DNA of 64,000 nucleotides, from positions 100,011 through 164,010 of the forward strand of contig JBQTIY010000004.1 of NCBI GenBank assembly GCA_052387675.1. The letters are read 5' to 3'. The notes below the pieces were generated by a model that was not told the origin of the DNA, did no database searches, and saw only the letters and a list, made by a program, of their open reading frames with translations. The stretch comes from JBQTIY01 sp052387675 (GTDB lineage Bacteria; Planctomycetota; B15-G4). A program made the position numbers and the translations under genes. This document shows, in pieces, positions 10,858-19,119 of this stretch; position 1 is the stretch's first letter; the number at the start of each line of letters is the position of its first letter.

Positions 10858-11637
10858 ATGGATCAGGGGCAACTCTTCGAACTAGAGAACTTCCGCGGTC
10901 CTCTGGATCTGCTGCTGCACCTCGTGCGTGAGCAGGAATTAGAGATCACCGAGGTGAATCTCACGCGCCTGTGCGATCAGTACCTCAAGGCCGTCGAAGT
11001 CATGCAGGCTCTGGACATCAACGTGGCCGGCGAGTTTCTCGTGATGGCCTCCACTCTCGTGCTGATCAAGTCACGTGCGCTGCTGCCGCGCGAGGAAGTC
11101 GATCTCTCCGAGGAACTCGATCCCGGGGATGAACTCATCCTGCAGTTGCTCGAGTACCGCAAGTACAAGACTTTGTCGCTCGGGCTGAACCGCCGCGCCG
11201 AAGAGCGCGTGTTGCGCTTCGCACGCGGCAGCACGGACTTGCCGCCGGAAGAGGCTGCCGAACTGGAAGAGGTCAGCCTCTGGGATCTGGTGGGCAGCTT
11301 TGCGCGCCTCGTGGAGGAGCTGGGTCTGCGCCGTTCTTTCGACACGCTCAAGCAGGAGAAGCCGCTCAAGGAGTATCTGCGCGCCGTGCTGGGAAATCTG
11401 CTGGCCAAGGAGTCCTGGGAGTTCCGCGAGCTCGTCCTCGAATCCGGCGGCTTGACCGGGGTTTTTGGCGTCTTCCTCTCGGTGCTAGAACTCGTGAAGT
11501 CGCGGCAGATCGTGGCCGAGCAGGACTCCGAGAGCGGCACGATCCGCGTGAAGCTGAGGCAGGACCGCGACGAGTCTTTGCTGGCCGGCCTGTTCGGGGA
11601 CCCCTTGGCCGTGCCGGTACCGGACAGTATCGTGTGA
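10858..11637 (+). CDS. scpA: Segregation and condensation protein A (ScpA)
   Basis: About 259 residues from the ATG at 10858, chosen because TGGAGA lies 8 nt upstream; an upstream TTG at 10834 would add eight residues and has no ribosome binding site. The kleisin N-terminus is typical: FRGPLDLLLHLVREQELEI, then FLVMASTLVLIKSRALLP. The C-terminal winged-helix part carries FLSVLELVKSRQIVAEQ. ScpA links SMC arms with ScpB in chromosome condensation. scpB is not next to it in this window, unlike many bacteria. Confidence 0.93.
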   Translation: MDQGQLFELENFRGPLDLLLHLVREQELEITEVNLTRLCDQYLKAVEVMQALDINVAGEFLVMASTLVLIKSRALLPREEVDLSEELDPGDELILQLLEYRKYKTLSLGLNRRAEERVLRFARGSTDLPPEEAAELEEVSLWDLVGSFARLVEELGLRRSFDTLKQEKPLKEYLRAVLGNLLAKESWEFRELVLESGGLTGVFGVFLSVLELVKSRQIVAEQDSESGTIRVKLRQDRDESLLAGLFGDPLAVPVPDSIV

Positions 11638-11728
11638 CCCCTTGCGCCCGGGACGGCGCGGCCCGGCCGGGCGCCTTGCGCCCTTCGTGCTAAGTCTCAG
11701 AGCGCCCCCCGACAGCGAGGACGATGAC

Positions 11729-12070
11729 ATGGCTGGTTCTGTGCCTGCATTCACCGACGCGACCTTTGATAAGGACGTCCTGAAGTCGCCGCTCCCCGTG
11801 GTCGTCGATCTCTGGGCAGACTGGTGTGCACCATGCCGCGCGATCGCTCCCACCATCGAGGCGCTGTCCAAGGAACTCGCGGGCAAGGTCACCATCGGCA
11901 AGATGGACATCACCGCGAACCCGGCCACGCCGTCGCGCTATGGCGTGACGGCCATCCCGACGCTGTTGCTCTTTCAGCAGGGCAAGGAGGTCGGGCGCCT
12001 GATCGGCGGTGGCAAGACGGCTGCCGACTTCAAGCGCGAGTTCGCCAAGGCCTTCGGCCTCGCGGTCTGA
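11729..12070 (+). CDS. trxA: Thioredoxin
   Basis: 113 residues from ATG 11729, which has GAGG 8 nt upstream; longer upstream readings lack homology. The active site is WADWCAPCRAIAP and the cis-proline loop is AIPTLLLF, both standard. The protein reduces disulphides in the cytoplasm. The resolving cysteine and proline are intact (WCAPC rather than the more common WCGPC). It lies between scpA and fmt in the same direction. Confidence 0.94.
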   Translation: MAGSVPAFTDATFDKDVLKSPLPVVVDLWADWCAPCRAIAPTIEALSKELAGKVTIGKMDITANPATPSRYGVTAIPTLLLFQQGKEVGRLIGGGKTAADFKREFAKAFGLAV

Positions 12071-12097
12071 GCCAGCGTTGCGGGCGGCCGCGCTGAC

Positions 12098-13027
12098 ATG
12101 CGCGTGACACTGCTCGCCTCGTCCGAGTTCGCTCTGCCTGCCTTGGACGGGCTCATCGGCGGCGGCCATGAGCTGGCTGTGGGCAGTCAGCCCTCTCGGC
12201 CGGCCGGCCGTGGTCTTCGAATGATCGCCACGCCCGTGGCTCAACGGGCGGCCGAGCTGGGACTGGCGCCCCGCGAAGTGCAGGACATCAATGCGCTAGC
12301 CGATCTCGCCTGGCTCACGGCGACCCAGCCCGATCTCGTCGTGGTCGTGGCCTTCGGCCAGAAACTCGGTCCCGCTGTGCGCGCCGTGGCTCCTTGGGGC
12401 TGCGTCAATCTCCATCCCTCGCTGCTGCCGCGCTGGCGCGGTGCGGCGCCGGTGCCCGCCGCGGTGCTCGCTGGCGACGAGCACACGGGCGTCTGTGTCA
12501 TCGATGTCGCCCAGCGCATGGACGCCGGCGACATCCTGGCGGTGCGCCGCACGCCCGTGGGACGCAAGACCGCTGGAGAGCTCCTCCAAGAACTCGCGAG
12601 GACAGGCGCAGAGTTGCTCCTCGAAGCCATCGACGGGCTGGCGCGGGGCGACATCGTGCGGCGTGTGCAGGACGAAGCCCAAGTGACGCGAGCGCCCAAG
12701 CTCAGCCCCGACAGCGGACGCATCCGCTGGGAGCACTCCGCTCCAGAGGTGGATCGACGCGTCCGCGCCGTGACTCCGCAGCCGGGGGCTTTCTCTCTGC
12801 TGCCGAACGGCATGCGCCTCTCGATCCTGGCCGGTGAGCCGGCGGAGTGTCCGCGCGGGCACTTGCCTGGCGAAGTGCTTTCTGGGCCGGCGCAGGAGTT
12901 GGTCGTGGCCTGCGGGAGCGGCGCCTATCGCCTACTCCGGCTGCAGCGTGAGGGCCGTCGGCCGTTGGACGCAGGCGAGTTCCTGCGCGGCCAGCCTCTG
13001 CCTCCCGGCACGCGGCTGGGGCCGTGA
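12098..13027 (+). CDS. fmt: Methionyl-tRNA formyltransferase
   Basis: 309 residues. The formyl-transfer core is visible: the Asn-His pair in VNLHPSLLPRWRGAAPVPAA and the aspartate in VIDVAQRMDAGDIL match the N-H-D triad of the family. A C-terminal tRNA-binding domain follows (DRRVRAVTPQPGAF onward). It formylates initiator Met-tRNA using 10-formyltetrahydrofolate. The TGA overlaps the rsmB GTG start by 4 nt. A deformylase gene is not adjacent. Confidence 0.94.
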   Translation: MRVTLLASSEFALPALDGLIGGGHELAVGSQPSRPAGRGLRMIATPVAQRAAELGLAPREVQDINALADLAWLTATQPDLVVVVAFGQKLGPAVRAVAPWGCVNLHPSLLPRWRGAAPVPAAVLAGDEHTGVCVIDVAQRMDAGDILAVRRTPVGRKTAGELLQELARTGAELLLEAIDGLARGDIVRRVQDEAQVTRAPKLSPDSGRIRWEHSAPEVDRRVRAVTPQPGAFSLLPNGMRLSILAGEPAECPRGHLPGEVLSGPAQELVVACGSGAYRLLRLQREGRRPLDAGEFLRGQPLPPGTRLGP

Positions 13028-14526
13028 GCCCACCAGCTAAGAAGCAACGCCACCGTGCGGGTGGCGGCTCAGGAGGCCTGCGGCCTGATCGCGACGCCGG
13101 AGTGGCCACTCGCCGGCGAGCGCTGGACGTGTTGCTCGAAGTGGAGCGCGGCGCCCTGGCCACCGAACGCCTGCGTGGTGACGACGAACGCTTTGTCCGC
13201 GAGTTGGTGCTCGGCGTGATTCGCAGACAACTCACGCTCGACATCATCGGCGAAGCCTTTGGCTCGCGGCCCACGGCCGAGCTGGATGCGGAGGTCCGTG
13301 CCGCCATCCGGCTGGGCCTCTACCAGCATTTGTTCCTGGATGGCGTGCCGCCGCACGCGCTCGTGGCGGCGACCGTCGGCGCCGTGACCGGCAGCCTCAG
13401 CGGCAAGCGCGGCGGCCGCGGCTACGTCAATGCGGTCCTGCGCACGGTCCTGCGTGAGAGTCACAAGGTTCCGGAAGCCGAGGACCGCGGCGGCGCCAGT
13501 CCCACCAAGCGTCTGCCGCGGCCCGGCCGGACGGTCACGTTCTTCTCACGCCCGGTCCTGCCGGACCCCGAACGCGATCGTCTGGGCTGGCTGGCCGCGC
13601 TGCATAGCCATCCGCGCTTCCTGGTCGAGCGCTGGGTTCAGCGCGTTGGCGAGGAGGTCGCCGTGGCAAGAATGGAAGGAGCCAATCAGCACCCGCGACT
13701 CATGCTGCGGCCGCGCCGCGGTCGGATCGATGCAGCCGGACTCGCCGAGCACTTGGCTCGCGAGGGCGTGGCGGTTGAGCTTCTGCCTGGCGGCACAGCT
13801 CTGACTGTGCAAACAGAGCGGGGTCGCTCGGGGGGCGTGCAGCAAGTGCTGGAAACGCGTGCCTTTCGCGAAGGGCTCTGCGCGATCCAGGATGTCGCGC
13901 AGCAGTTTGCCGCGGAGACGGTCGCGCCGCGTTGCGGCGAGAACCTCTGGGATGCTTGCGCGGCACCGGGGGGCAAGACGGCGCAGCTCGCCGAACTTCT
14001 CGAAGTGGCAGGCGGGGGCGTCCTCGTAGCGACTGACCGCAGCGCTGTGCGCCTCGAACGAGTCCAGGAGACCATCGCTCGGCTGGGATTGCAGAGCGTG
14101 CAAGTGCACATTCACGATCTGTCCGGTGGGCAGGCGCCGGCCGGCCGGCCGGCACGCGGCTTCGATGCCATCTTGCTGGATGCGCCCTGCAGCAACACGG
14201 CCGTGCTCGGGCGGCGACCCGAGGCGCGCTGGCGACTCCGGCCGGAGACCTTTGGCCAACTCGCCGCGTTGCAGCGCCGGTTTCTGGGCGCGGTGGCGGC
14301 GCAGCTTGCACCAGAAGGGCGGCTGGTCTACTCGACCTGCTCGCACGAACCCGAGGAGGGTGAAGCGCACGGACTGCAGGCCACCAGCTCTCCGCTCGTT
14401 TTCACGGCGACCGCACACCGCTTGGCGGAGCGCGTTGCTGCTTGGCGGGCGAGCGGCGCGCTAGCACCGACCGGAACGCCGGCCCAAGAGTCCAGCTTGG
14501 CCAGCGACTGGGATGACGCGACATGA
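13024..14526 (+). CDS. rsmB: 16S rRNA (cytosine-967-C5)-methyltransferase RsmB
   Basis: 500 residues starting at GTG 13024 within the fmt stop. The N-terminal 150 residues form a NusB-like RNA-binding domain (TRRRALDVLLEVERG, then GLYQHLFLDGVPPHA). The methyltransferase part has SAM motif I (WDACAAPGGKTAQLAEL), motif IV LLDAPCSNTAVLGRRPEARW with Cys389, and motif VI VYSTCSHEPEEGE with the catalytic Cys439. It methylates C5 of a cytosine in the 16S rRNA. fmt-rsmB pairing is a common arrangement. Confidence 0.93.
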   Translation: MSPPAKKQRHRAGGGSGGLRPDRDAGVATRRRALDVLLEVERGALATERLRGDDERFVRELVLGVIRRQLTLDIIGEAFGSRPTAELDAEVRAAIRLGLYQHLFLDGVPPHALVAATVGAVTGSLSGKRGGRGYVNAVLRTVLRESHKVPEAEDRGGASPTKRLPRPGRTVTFFSRPVLPDPERDRLGWLAALHSHPRFLVERWVQRVGEEVAVARMEGANQHPRLMLRPRRGRIDAAGLAEHLAREGVAVELLPGGTALTVQTERGRSGGVQQVLETRAFREGLCAIQDVAQQFAAETVAPRCGENLWDACAAPGGKTAQLAELLEVAGGGVLVATDRSAVRLERVQETIARLGLQSVQVHIHDLSGGQAPAGRPARGFDAILLDAPCSNTAVLGRRPEARWRLRPETFGQLAALQRRFLGAVAAQLAPEGRLVYSTCSHEPEEGEAHGLQATSSPLVFTATAHRLAERVAAWRASGALAPTGTPAQESSLASDWDDAT

Positions 14527-15386
14527 CGCTCCGGTTGGCCTACAACACCAATGGCTGGCCGCAGCACGAACTGGGCGAGATTGCGCGCCAATTGGCCGGC
14601 GCCGGCTATGCAGGCATCGCGATCACTCCGGATGTCTTTCATCTCAACCCCTACGGCCTCGGCCGCACGGGGTCCGCAGTGGTCGATCACGGCGCTCGTC
14701 AAGCGGCGCGCGAGCTGCGCACGCGCTTGGATGATTTAGGTTTGGCCGTCGCGGTTGAAACCGGCGCCCGCTTTCTGCTCGATCCCTCGCGCAAGCATTG
14801 GCCGACGTTGCTGGATGAACCGAGCGACGCGCGGCGACGCCTCGACTATTTGCTGCGCAGCCTCGAACTCGCGGTCATCCTCCGTGCCGAGACCTTCAGT
14901 TTCTGGTCGGGAGCGGCACCTCCCGGGCTGCCCGCCGAAGAGATCGTGCAGCGGCTCTGCCAGGGAGCGACCTCCGTTCTGGAGGCGGCGCAGGGGTCCG
15001 GCTTGCAGGTGTGTCTCGAGCCGGAGCCCGGCATGGCCGTCGCCGGTCTGGAGGATTTTGGCGACTTCCTGCTGGCGCTTGGCCGGGAGGAGCTCCAGCT
15101 CATGCTCGATGTGGGGCATGTTCCGGTGACGGAGTCGCTGACTCCCGGCGAAGTCAACCTGGCCTTCGGCGAACGACTCGGTGGCGTGCAGCTCGACGAC
15201 AGCCGGGGCGGCCGCCACGAGCATCTCTTCTTTGGTGAGGGGGAGCTGGATTTCCCCGAAGTTGCCCGCGCGCTGGAGCAGGTCGGTTTCGCGGGGCTCG
15301 CCTCGGTGGAGTTGCCGCGCCACGTCGCCGACCCGGTGGTGACAGCGCGTCGCGCAGCCGACTTCTGGCGAGCTGTCGCGGGCTGA
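14523..15386 (+). CDS. Xylose isomerase-like TIM-barrel protein (sugar isomerase/epimerase family)
   Basis: 287 residues of the AP endonuclease 2/xylose-isomerase-like TIM barrel superfamily. Barrel features include LRLAYNTNGWP at the start, VCLEPEPGMA with the metal-binding Glu near residue 165, LMLDVGHVPVTE, HLFFGEGELDFP and FAGLASVELPRH; the conserved Glu/Asp/His/Glu metal ligand pattern is present. Members isomerise or epimerise sugars, sugar phosphates or hydroxypyruvate, but the substrate cannot be read from sequence. It overlaps the rsmB stop by 4 nt, so it is co-translated with an rRNA methyltransferase. Confidence 0.75.
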   Translation: MTLRLAYNTNGWPQHELGEIARQLAGAGYAGIAITPDVFHLNPYGLGRTGSAVVDHGARQAARELRTRLDDLGLAVAVETGARFLLDPSRKHWPTLLDEPSDARRRLDYLLRSLELAVILRAETFSFWSGAAPPGLPAEEIVQRLCQGATSVLEAAQGSGLQVCLEPEPGMAVAGLEDFGDFLLALGREELQLMLDVGHVPVTESLTPGEVNLAFGERLGGVQLDDSRGGRHEHLFFGEGELDFPEVARALEQVGFAGLASVELPRHVADPVVTARRAADFWRAVAG

Positions 15387-15413
15387 ACCCGGCGCCGCTT
15401 CAGCCTGAGGCGC

Positions 15414-16688
15414 TCAGTGCGCTGCGGGCGGCGTCGGCGTGGCGACCGCGTGCTCGGCGCGCGCGCCGGCCAGGCGGTGCAAGACGTCATCGTCCAGCAG
15501 CGCACGGGCTTCCTTGGCCGCGAGGAAAAGTCGCTCCACCCGCTCGTCGGTGGGCTCGTAGCCGTGCTGCTTCAGCCACCAAACGACATTGCTCTTGCCG
15601 GACATGGGCCCCACGCGAATCACTTGCTGGAGACCAAACTCTCCCGCAGGAACGCCGCTGTAGACGCGGTCGGCCAGCCAGTGGTCGCCCTTCTGCAGAG
15701 CCTTGATCACCGCCGCTGCGTGAACGCCGGTGCCGGTTTCAAAGGCGTCGCGTCCAAAGACCGGATAGCCGATCGGGATCGGCACCTTCGTGGCGCGGCT
15801 GGTCAGCCGCACGTAGTCGCCCAGCCGCCGCAGGTCGTTGTCGATCCAGCCCAGCAGCTTGAGATTCACCAGCAGCAGATCCATGGGCACGTTTCCGGCA
15901 CGCTCGCCGATCCCGAGGCCCGTGCCATGCACGCGGTGCGCGCCGGCCTGCAGAGCGGCAAGCGCATTCGGAATGCCCAGGCCCCGATCCATGTGGCCGT
16001 GCCAATCGATCTTGACGTCTTTGCGACCGCTCTTGCGGACGAGTTCAACGGCCCAGCGGATGAGGTTGCGCGCACCATCCGGCGTGGCATGTCCGCAGGT
16101 GTCGCAGAAGCACAGCCGCTTGGCGCCGTGCTCGAGCGCCGCGCCGTACAGGGCCTCGAGCGTGCGTGGATCCGCGCGGGTCGTGTCCTCGGTGACGAAC
16201 ATGACCGAGAGGCCTTCCTTCGCAGCAAACTTAAGTGCCGCGACCGAATGCTTGAGCATGGTCTGGAGATCCCAGTCCTCGGTGTAGGCCCGAATGCGCG
16301 AACTGCCAATGAACGTGGAGACTTCGATCGGGACGCCCGTCTTCTGCTGAATCTCGGCCACCGGCCGGATGTCTGCTTCGACGGTGCGGGCGGCGCAGTT
16401 CGGCTCCAGATTCAGCCGGGCGTCGCGAATCTCTTCGGCCAGTCGCGTGACCGTCGCGACGACGTGCGGGCCGGCGCCCGGCAAGCCGATGTTGGGGTAG
16501 CGCAATCCCAGCGCCGACATCAGGTGCAGAAGCTCAATCTTTTCGGCGAGTGTCGGAGCGGTGACGGAGGGGCACTGCAGACCGTCGCGCAGAGTCTCGT
16601 CGTCGAACTCAATGGGATGGGGCGGCCGTGGCACAGCCCCGACGGAGTTCCAGTCATAGATCAGGTCGTCGGGCGCGGGCTCAGCCAT
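15414..16688 (-). CDS. DRE-TIM metallolyase (isopropylmalate/homocitrate synthase-like)
   Basis: 424 residues of the HMGL-like (DRE-TIM) family. The N-terminal barrel carries FDDETLRDGLQCPSV (DRE motif region), the metal-binding DWHGHMDRG, and the C-terminal loop HGTGLGIGERAGN. A trailing part resembling the communication subdomain follows (GRDAFETGTGVHAAAVIK, then MSGKSNVVWWL). The LeuA allosteric domain of about 130 residues is absent. Canonical synthases read DTTLRDGEQ and HGHND; here these are DETLRDGLQ and HGHMD, so the substrate may differ. No leuB, leuC or leuD gene is nearby. It converges on the TIM-barrel gene. Confidence 0.75.
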   Translation of the reverse strand: MAEPAPDDLIYDWNSVGAVPRPPHPIEFDDETLRDGLQCPSVTAPTLAEKIELLHLMSALGLRYPNIGLPGAGPHVVATVTRLAEEIRDARLNLEPNCAARTVEADIRPVAEIQQKTGVPIEVSTFIGSSRIRAYTEDWDLQTMLKHSVAALKFAAKEGLSVMFVTEDTTRADPRTLEALYGAALEHGAKRLCFCDTCGHATPDGARNLIRWAVELVRKSGRKDVKIDWHGHMDRGLGIPNALAALQAGAHRVHGTGLGIGERAGNVPMDLLLVNLKLLGWIDNDLRRLGDYVRLTSRATKVPIPIGYPVFGRDAFETGTGVHAAAVIKALQKGDHWLADRVYSGVPAGEFGLQQVIRVGPMSGKSNVVWWLKQHGYEPTDERVERLFLAAKEARALLDDDVLHRLAGARAEHAVATPTPPAAH

Positions 16689-16737
16689 GCAGCCATTCTA
16701 GCAGGGCCGCGCGCGGCGTCTGCGCTCGTGTCGGCAG

Positions 16738-17802
16738 CTACTCGGAGTCGAAGGCGCCCGAGTCGAGATCGGCCAAGAAGGTCTCCGACGAGCGCAGCTT
16801 CTCGAGATAGGCGTGGAAGTCGATGCGATCGTCCGGGCCGATCGGCGTGGGAGTGCCGAGCATCCGTTCGACGACCTCGTTGGGGAGCGACGCGTCTGCG
16901 GTGAGATCCTTGCCGGCATAGGCGCCTTCAAGACGCACGAGCTTGCGCCGCTGCAGCGGTCGCAGCACGCCGCGCCGTCGCAATAAGTCGCCCTCGCTTT
17001 CGCTGACCAGCCGCACGAGGTCCACGGCATCGACCGCACCGACACCTTCCAGGAGTTCCTGGAACAGCAGTGTGGCGAGGATGACCAAGGCATCGACGTC
17101 CAGCGAGTGTTCGCGCGCGAAGCCCACCAGGGGGGGCGGCGACTCAGCCGGTGTGAGTCGAAGCCGCTCGAGGACACGCGCCGACGCCTCACGCGCACGC
17201 GACACGAGCTCGGGAAGCGCATCGTCCGACATAGCGCCGGTGCCGGACCAGGGATCGAGCTGAAAGAGGCGGGCCGCGCGGCGTCGGAAGATGAGCGAGA
17301 GCCGGCGCAGATCGCTCAGGACTTCGGCGTTGGTGCCATAGGCCGTGGCCAGAGTCGGGCCCGCCGGCGGGGCCTGCTCCGGCGCAAAGACTTCGCAGGC
17401 CGCGCGAAAGAGCGTGTCGGAGAGCCGGAAAGTCGCGCTGAGCGCCTCAGGCGCATCATGGGGCGTGGCATCTGGCAGGAGCAGACCACGTGCCAGTAGC
17501 CTGCCCGTCGGCAGCAGTCGGGCCAAAGCCTGCAAGCGGCCCGCACTGTCGACGCCAGCTCGGCGGGCCAATTCGGCGCCGGACAGGGCGCCACTTCCCT
17601 CCAAGCGAGCGCCCAGCGCAGCCAGCACGACGAGCGCTTCGTGATCATCCAATTCCGACCGCTCCAAGCTTTCGAAGAAGCGTCCCTCCCTCGGGCGCTC
17701 AGCGATCAAGGTGTTTCTCTCAGCGGTACCCCGGTCGAGAGCCTCGAGGAGGCGGGCCAGCGCGGCGCATTCGGGGCCTGGACTCATGCGGGGACAAATC
17801 AA
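16738..17802 (-). CDS. Uncharacterised protein with two winged-helix-like halves
   Basis: 354 residues, soluble, leucine/alanine rich, no signal peptide or membrane segment. I do not recognise it firmly. Two similar helical stretches are seen: residues about 52-80 (LDDHEALVVLAALGARLEG, then GAELARRAGVD) and about 235-285 (LDVDALVILATLLFQELLEG, then VDLVRLVSESEGDLLRRRGVL). Both look like the N-terminal domains that precede the ATPase module in some AAA+ proteins, but no Walker motif follows here. The start could be TTG at 17802 or ATG at 17787; neither has a strong ribosome binding site. It is divergent from lepB and shares a 151-nt upstream region with it. Confidence 0.6.
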   Translation of the reverse strand: MICPRMSPGPECAALARLLEALDRGTAERNTLIAERPREGRFFESLERSELDDHEALVVLAALGARLEGSGALSGAELARRAGVDSAGRLQALARLLPTGRLLARGLLLPDATPHDAPEALSATFRLSDTLFRAACEVFAPEQAPPAGPTLATAYGTNAEVLSDLRRLSLIFRRRAARLFQLDPWSGTGAMSDDALPELVSRAREASARVLERLRLTPAESPPPLVGFAREHSLDVDALVILATLLFQELLEGVGAVDAVDLVRLVSESEGDLLRRRGVLRPLQRRKLVRLEGAYAGKDLTADASLPNEVVERMLGTPTPIGPDDRIDFHAYLEKLRSSETFLADLDSGAFDSE

Positions 17803-17953
17803 CCAAGGGGAGGGCGGGCCAGAAGCTGGCGCTCACGGCTACGAGCTTCGGCGCTTAGAGTAACCCCGGCCAGAGACCCTGCCTGAAGTCGGGCGAGGCG
17901 ATTCGGAGCCGGGGCCGCCAGCCCGCAGCGCGTCCCGCCCCAGTGGAGCATCG

Positions 17954-19066
17954 ATGCGAGCCATGAGCAGTACAGGGCGGGTCCGAAAATGGCGCCTCGC
18001 CGGACTGCTGGCCGTGGCAGTCATCCCGGCGGTCTTCGTGAGAGGCTGCGTCCTCGAGACTTATTCCGTCGAGTCTTCTTCGATGGAGCCGACTTTCCGG
18101 GGCGACGCGGGCGCGGGCGACCGACTCCTCGTGCTGCGGCGCGGCTTGGATTCACGGCCGCTGCAGCGCTGGGACGTGCTCGTGCTTGAGGGCGCCGTCG
18201 ATCCCGAACTGCCGGTTGGATTCGCCGCGCTCCTCAAGCGGGTCGTGGGGCTGCCTGGCGAAGCAGTGCATGTCAGCGGTGGCGATCTTTGGGTCGATGG
18301 CCAGCTCTTGCGCAAATCGGATGAACTGATCGCCCGGCTGCTCGTCCCCTTTCACGAAGGCGACGGGCTGGAGGAGCCCTGGTCGGCGGTAGTCGAGTCA
18401 AACGGCAAACCTTCTGTGCATGCGGATTTCCGGCGCACCGTGACCGAGGGACTCTTAGGAGCGGAAGAGAGCGGGGGCGTTGCCGATACAGCGCTGGAGG
18501 TCGTGGTCGGGTCAGGCCAGGGAGTCCTGTGGCTTTCGCTGCGCGAGGACGGCGATGTGTTTCGCGTGCGCCTAGCTTCGGCAGAGAGGGGGGGCGCCTC
18601 GCTGCACCACAACTTGGGTGGCGGTGAAGTGGCCAGTGCTCACGACTTTGTGGGCTTGAAGCCGGGCGACACGGCGCTCTTCTGGAATGTCGACAACGGC
18701 GTTCGTGTGCTGATCAATGGGCAGGCTCTGCTGGCTTACGACTACCTGAACAACGAGACCTTGGTCTCGGGCAACCTCGGCTCGAATCGGCCCTCACTCG
18801 ACATCACGGAGGGTGACCTGCAACTCCTCCGGGTGAGAGTTCTTCGGGACCTGCATTACACCGAGCATGGGGTCTACGGCCTCTCGGCGGAGTTCCCGGC
18901 GCGCGTGCCCCCCGCCCACCTGTTCGTTCTGGGAGACCACAGCGAACGCTCGCGAGATAGTCGCTGGTTCGGGCCGGTGGCAGTGGAGCATGTCCGCGGA
19001 CGGCCCATTGCCATCTACTCACCACAGGCCCGCCGCGCCTGGCTGGGCCCCGAGGGAAGCCGCTGA
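17954..19066 (+). CDS. lepB: Signal peptidase I with large insert
   Basis: 370 residues. One N-terminal membrane segment (residues about 14-33) is followed by box B with the nucleophile Ser43 (SSSMEPTF), box D with the general base Lys95 (LLKRVVGLPGE), and box E FVLGDHSERSRDSRWFG near 325-340; the usual GDN is GDH here. The enzyme removes signal peptides outside the inner membrane. Between boxes D and E lies an insert of roughly 200 residues (about 115-315) with alternating strands such as LFWNVDNGVRVLINGQALL, which look like a beta-sandwich. The ATG at 17954 has GGAG 5 nt upstream. A TAGAGT hexamer lies at 17856-17861. Confidence 0.9.
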   Translation: MRAMSSTGRVRKWRLAGLLAVAVIPAVFVRGCVLETYSVESSSMEPTFRGDAGAGDRLLVLRRGLDSRPLQRWDVLVLEGAVDPELPVGFAALLKRVVGLPGEAVHVSGGDLWVDGQLLRKSDELIARLLVPFHEGDGLEEPWSAVVESNGKPSVHADFRRTVTEGLLGAEESGGVADTALEVVVGSGQGVLWLSLREDGDVFRVRLASAERGGASLHHNLGGGEVASAHDFVGLKPGDTALFWNVDNGVRVLINGQALLAYDYLNNETLVSGNLGSNRPSLDITEGDLQLLRVRVLRDLHYTEHGVYGLSAEFPARVPPAHLFVLGDHSERSRDSRWFGPVAVEHVRGRPIAIYSPQARRAWLGPEGSR

Positions 19067-19083
19067 TTGCCCGTGCGCCGCGG

Positions 19084-19113
19084 TTGACAGCAAGGGGCGT
19101 GGCTCCATAGAAC
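19084..19113 (+). promoter_or_regulatory. Sigma-70-type promoter for the GT2 gene, probably leaderless
   Basis: A perfect -35 TTGACA is at 19084-19089. After an 18-nt spacer comes TAGAAC (19108-19113), which matches the -10 consensus at four of six positions. The ATG of the next gene begins 7 nt after the -10 box, where transcription would start, and no Shine-Dalgarno sequence is seen. This suggests a leaderless mRNA. Confidence 0.45.
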
Positions 19114-19119
19114 GGCGCG

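Noticed and set aside
15392..15417. Hairpins between the TIM-barrel gene and the convergent DRE-TIM gene
   Set aside because: GCGCC/GGCGC and CTGAG/CTCAG stems are only 5 bp, and the second runs into the coding end of the minus-strand gene; not convincing as a terminator.
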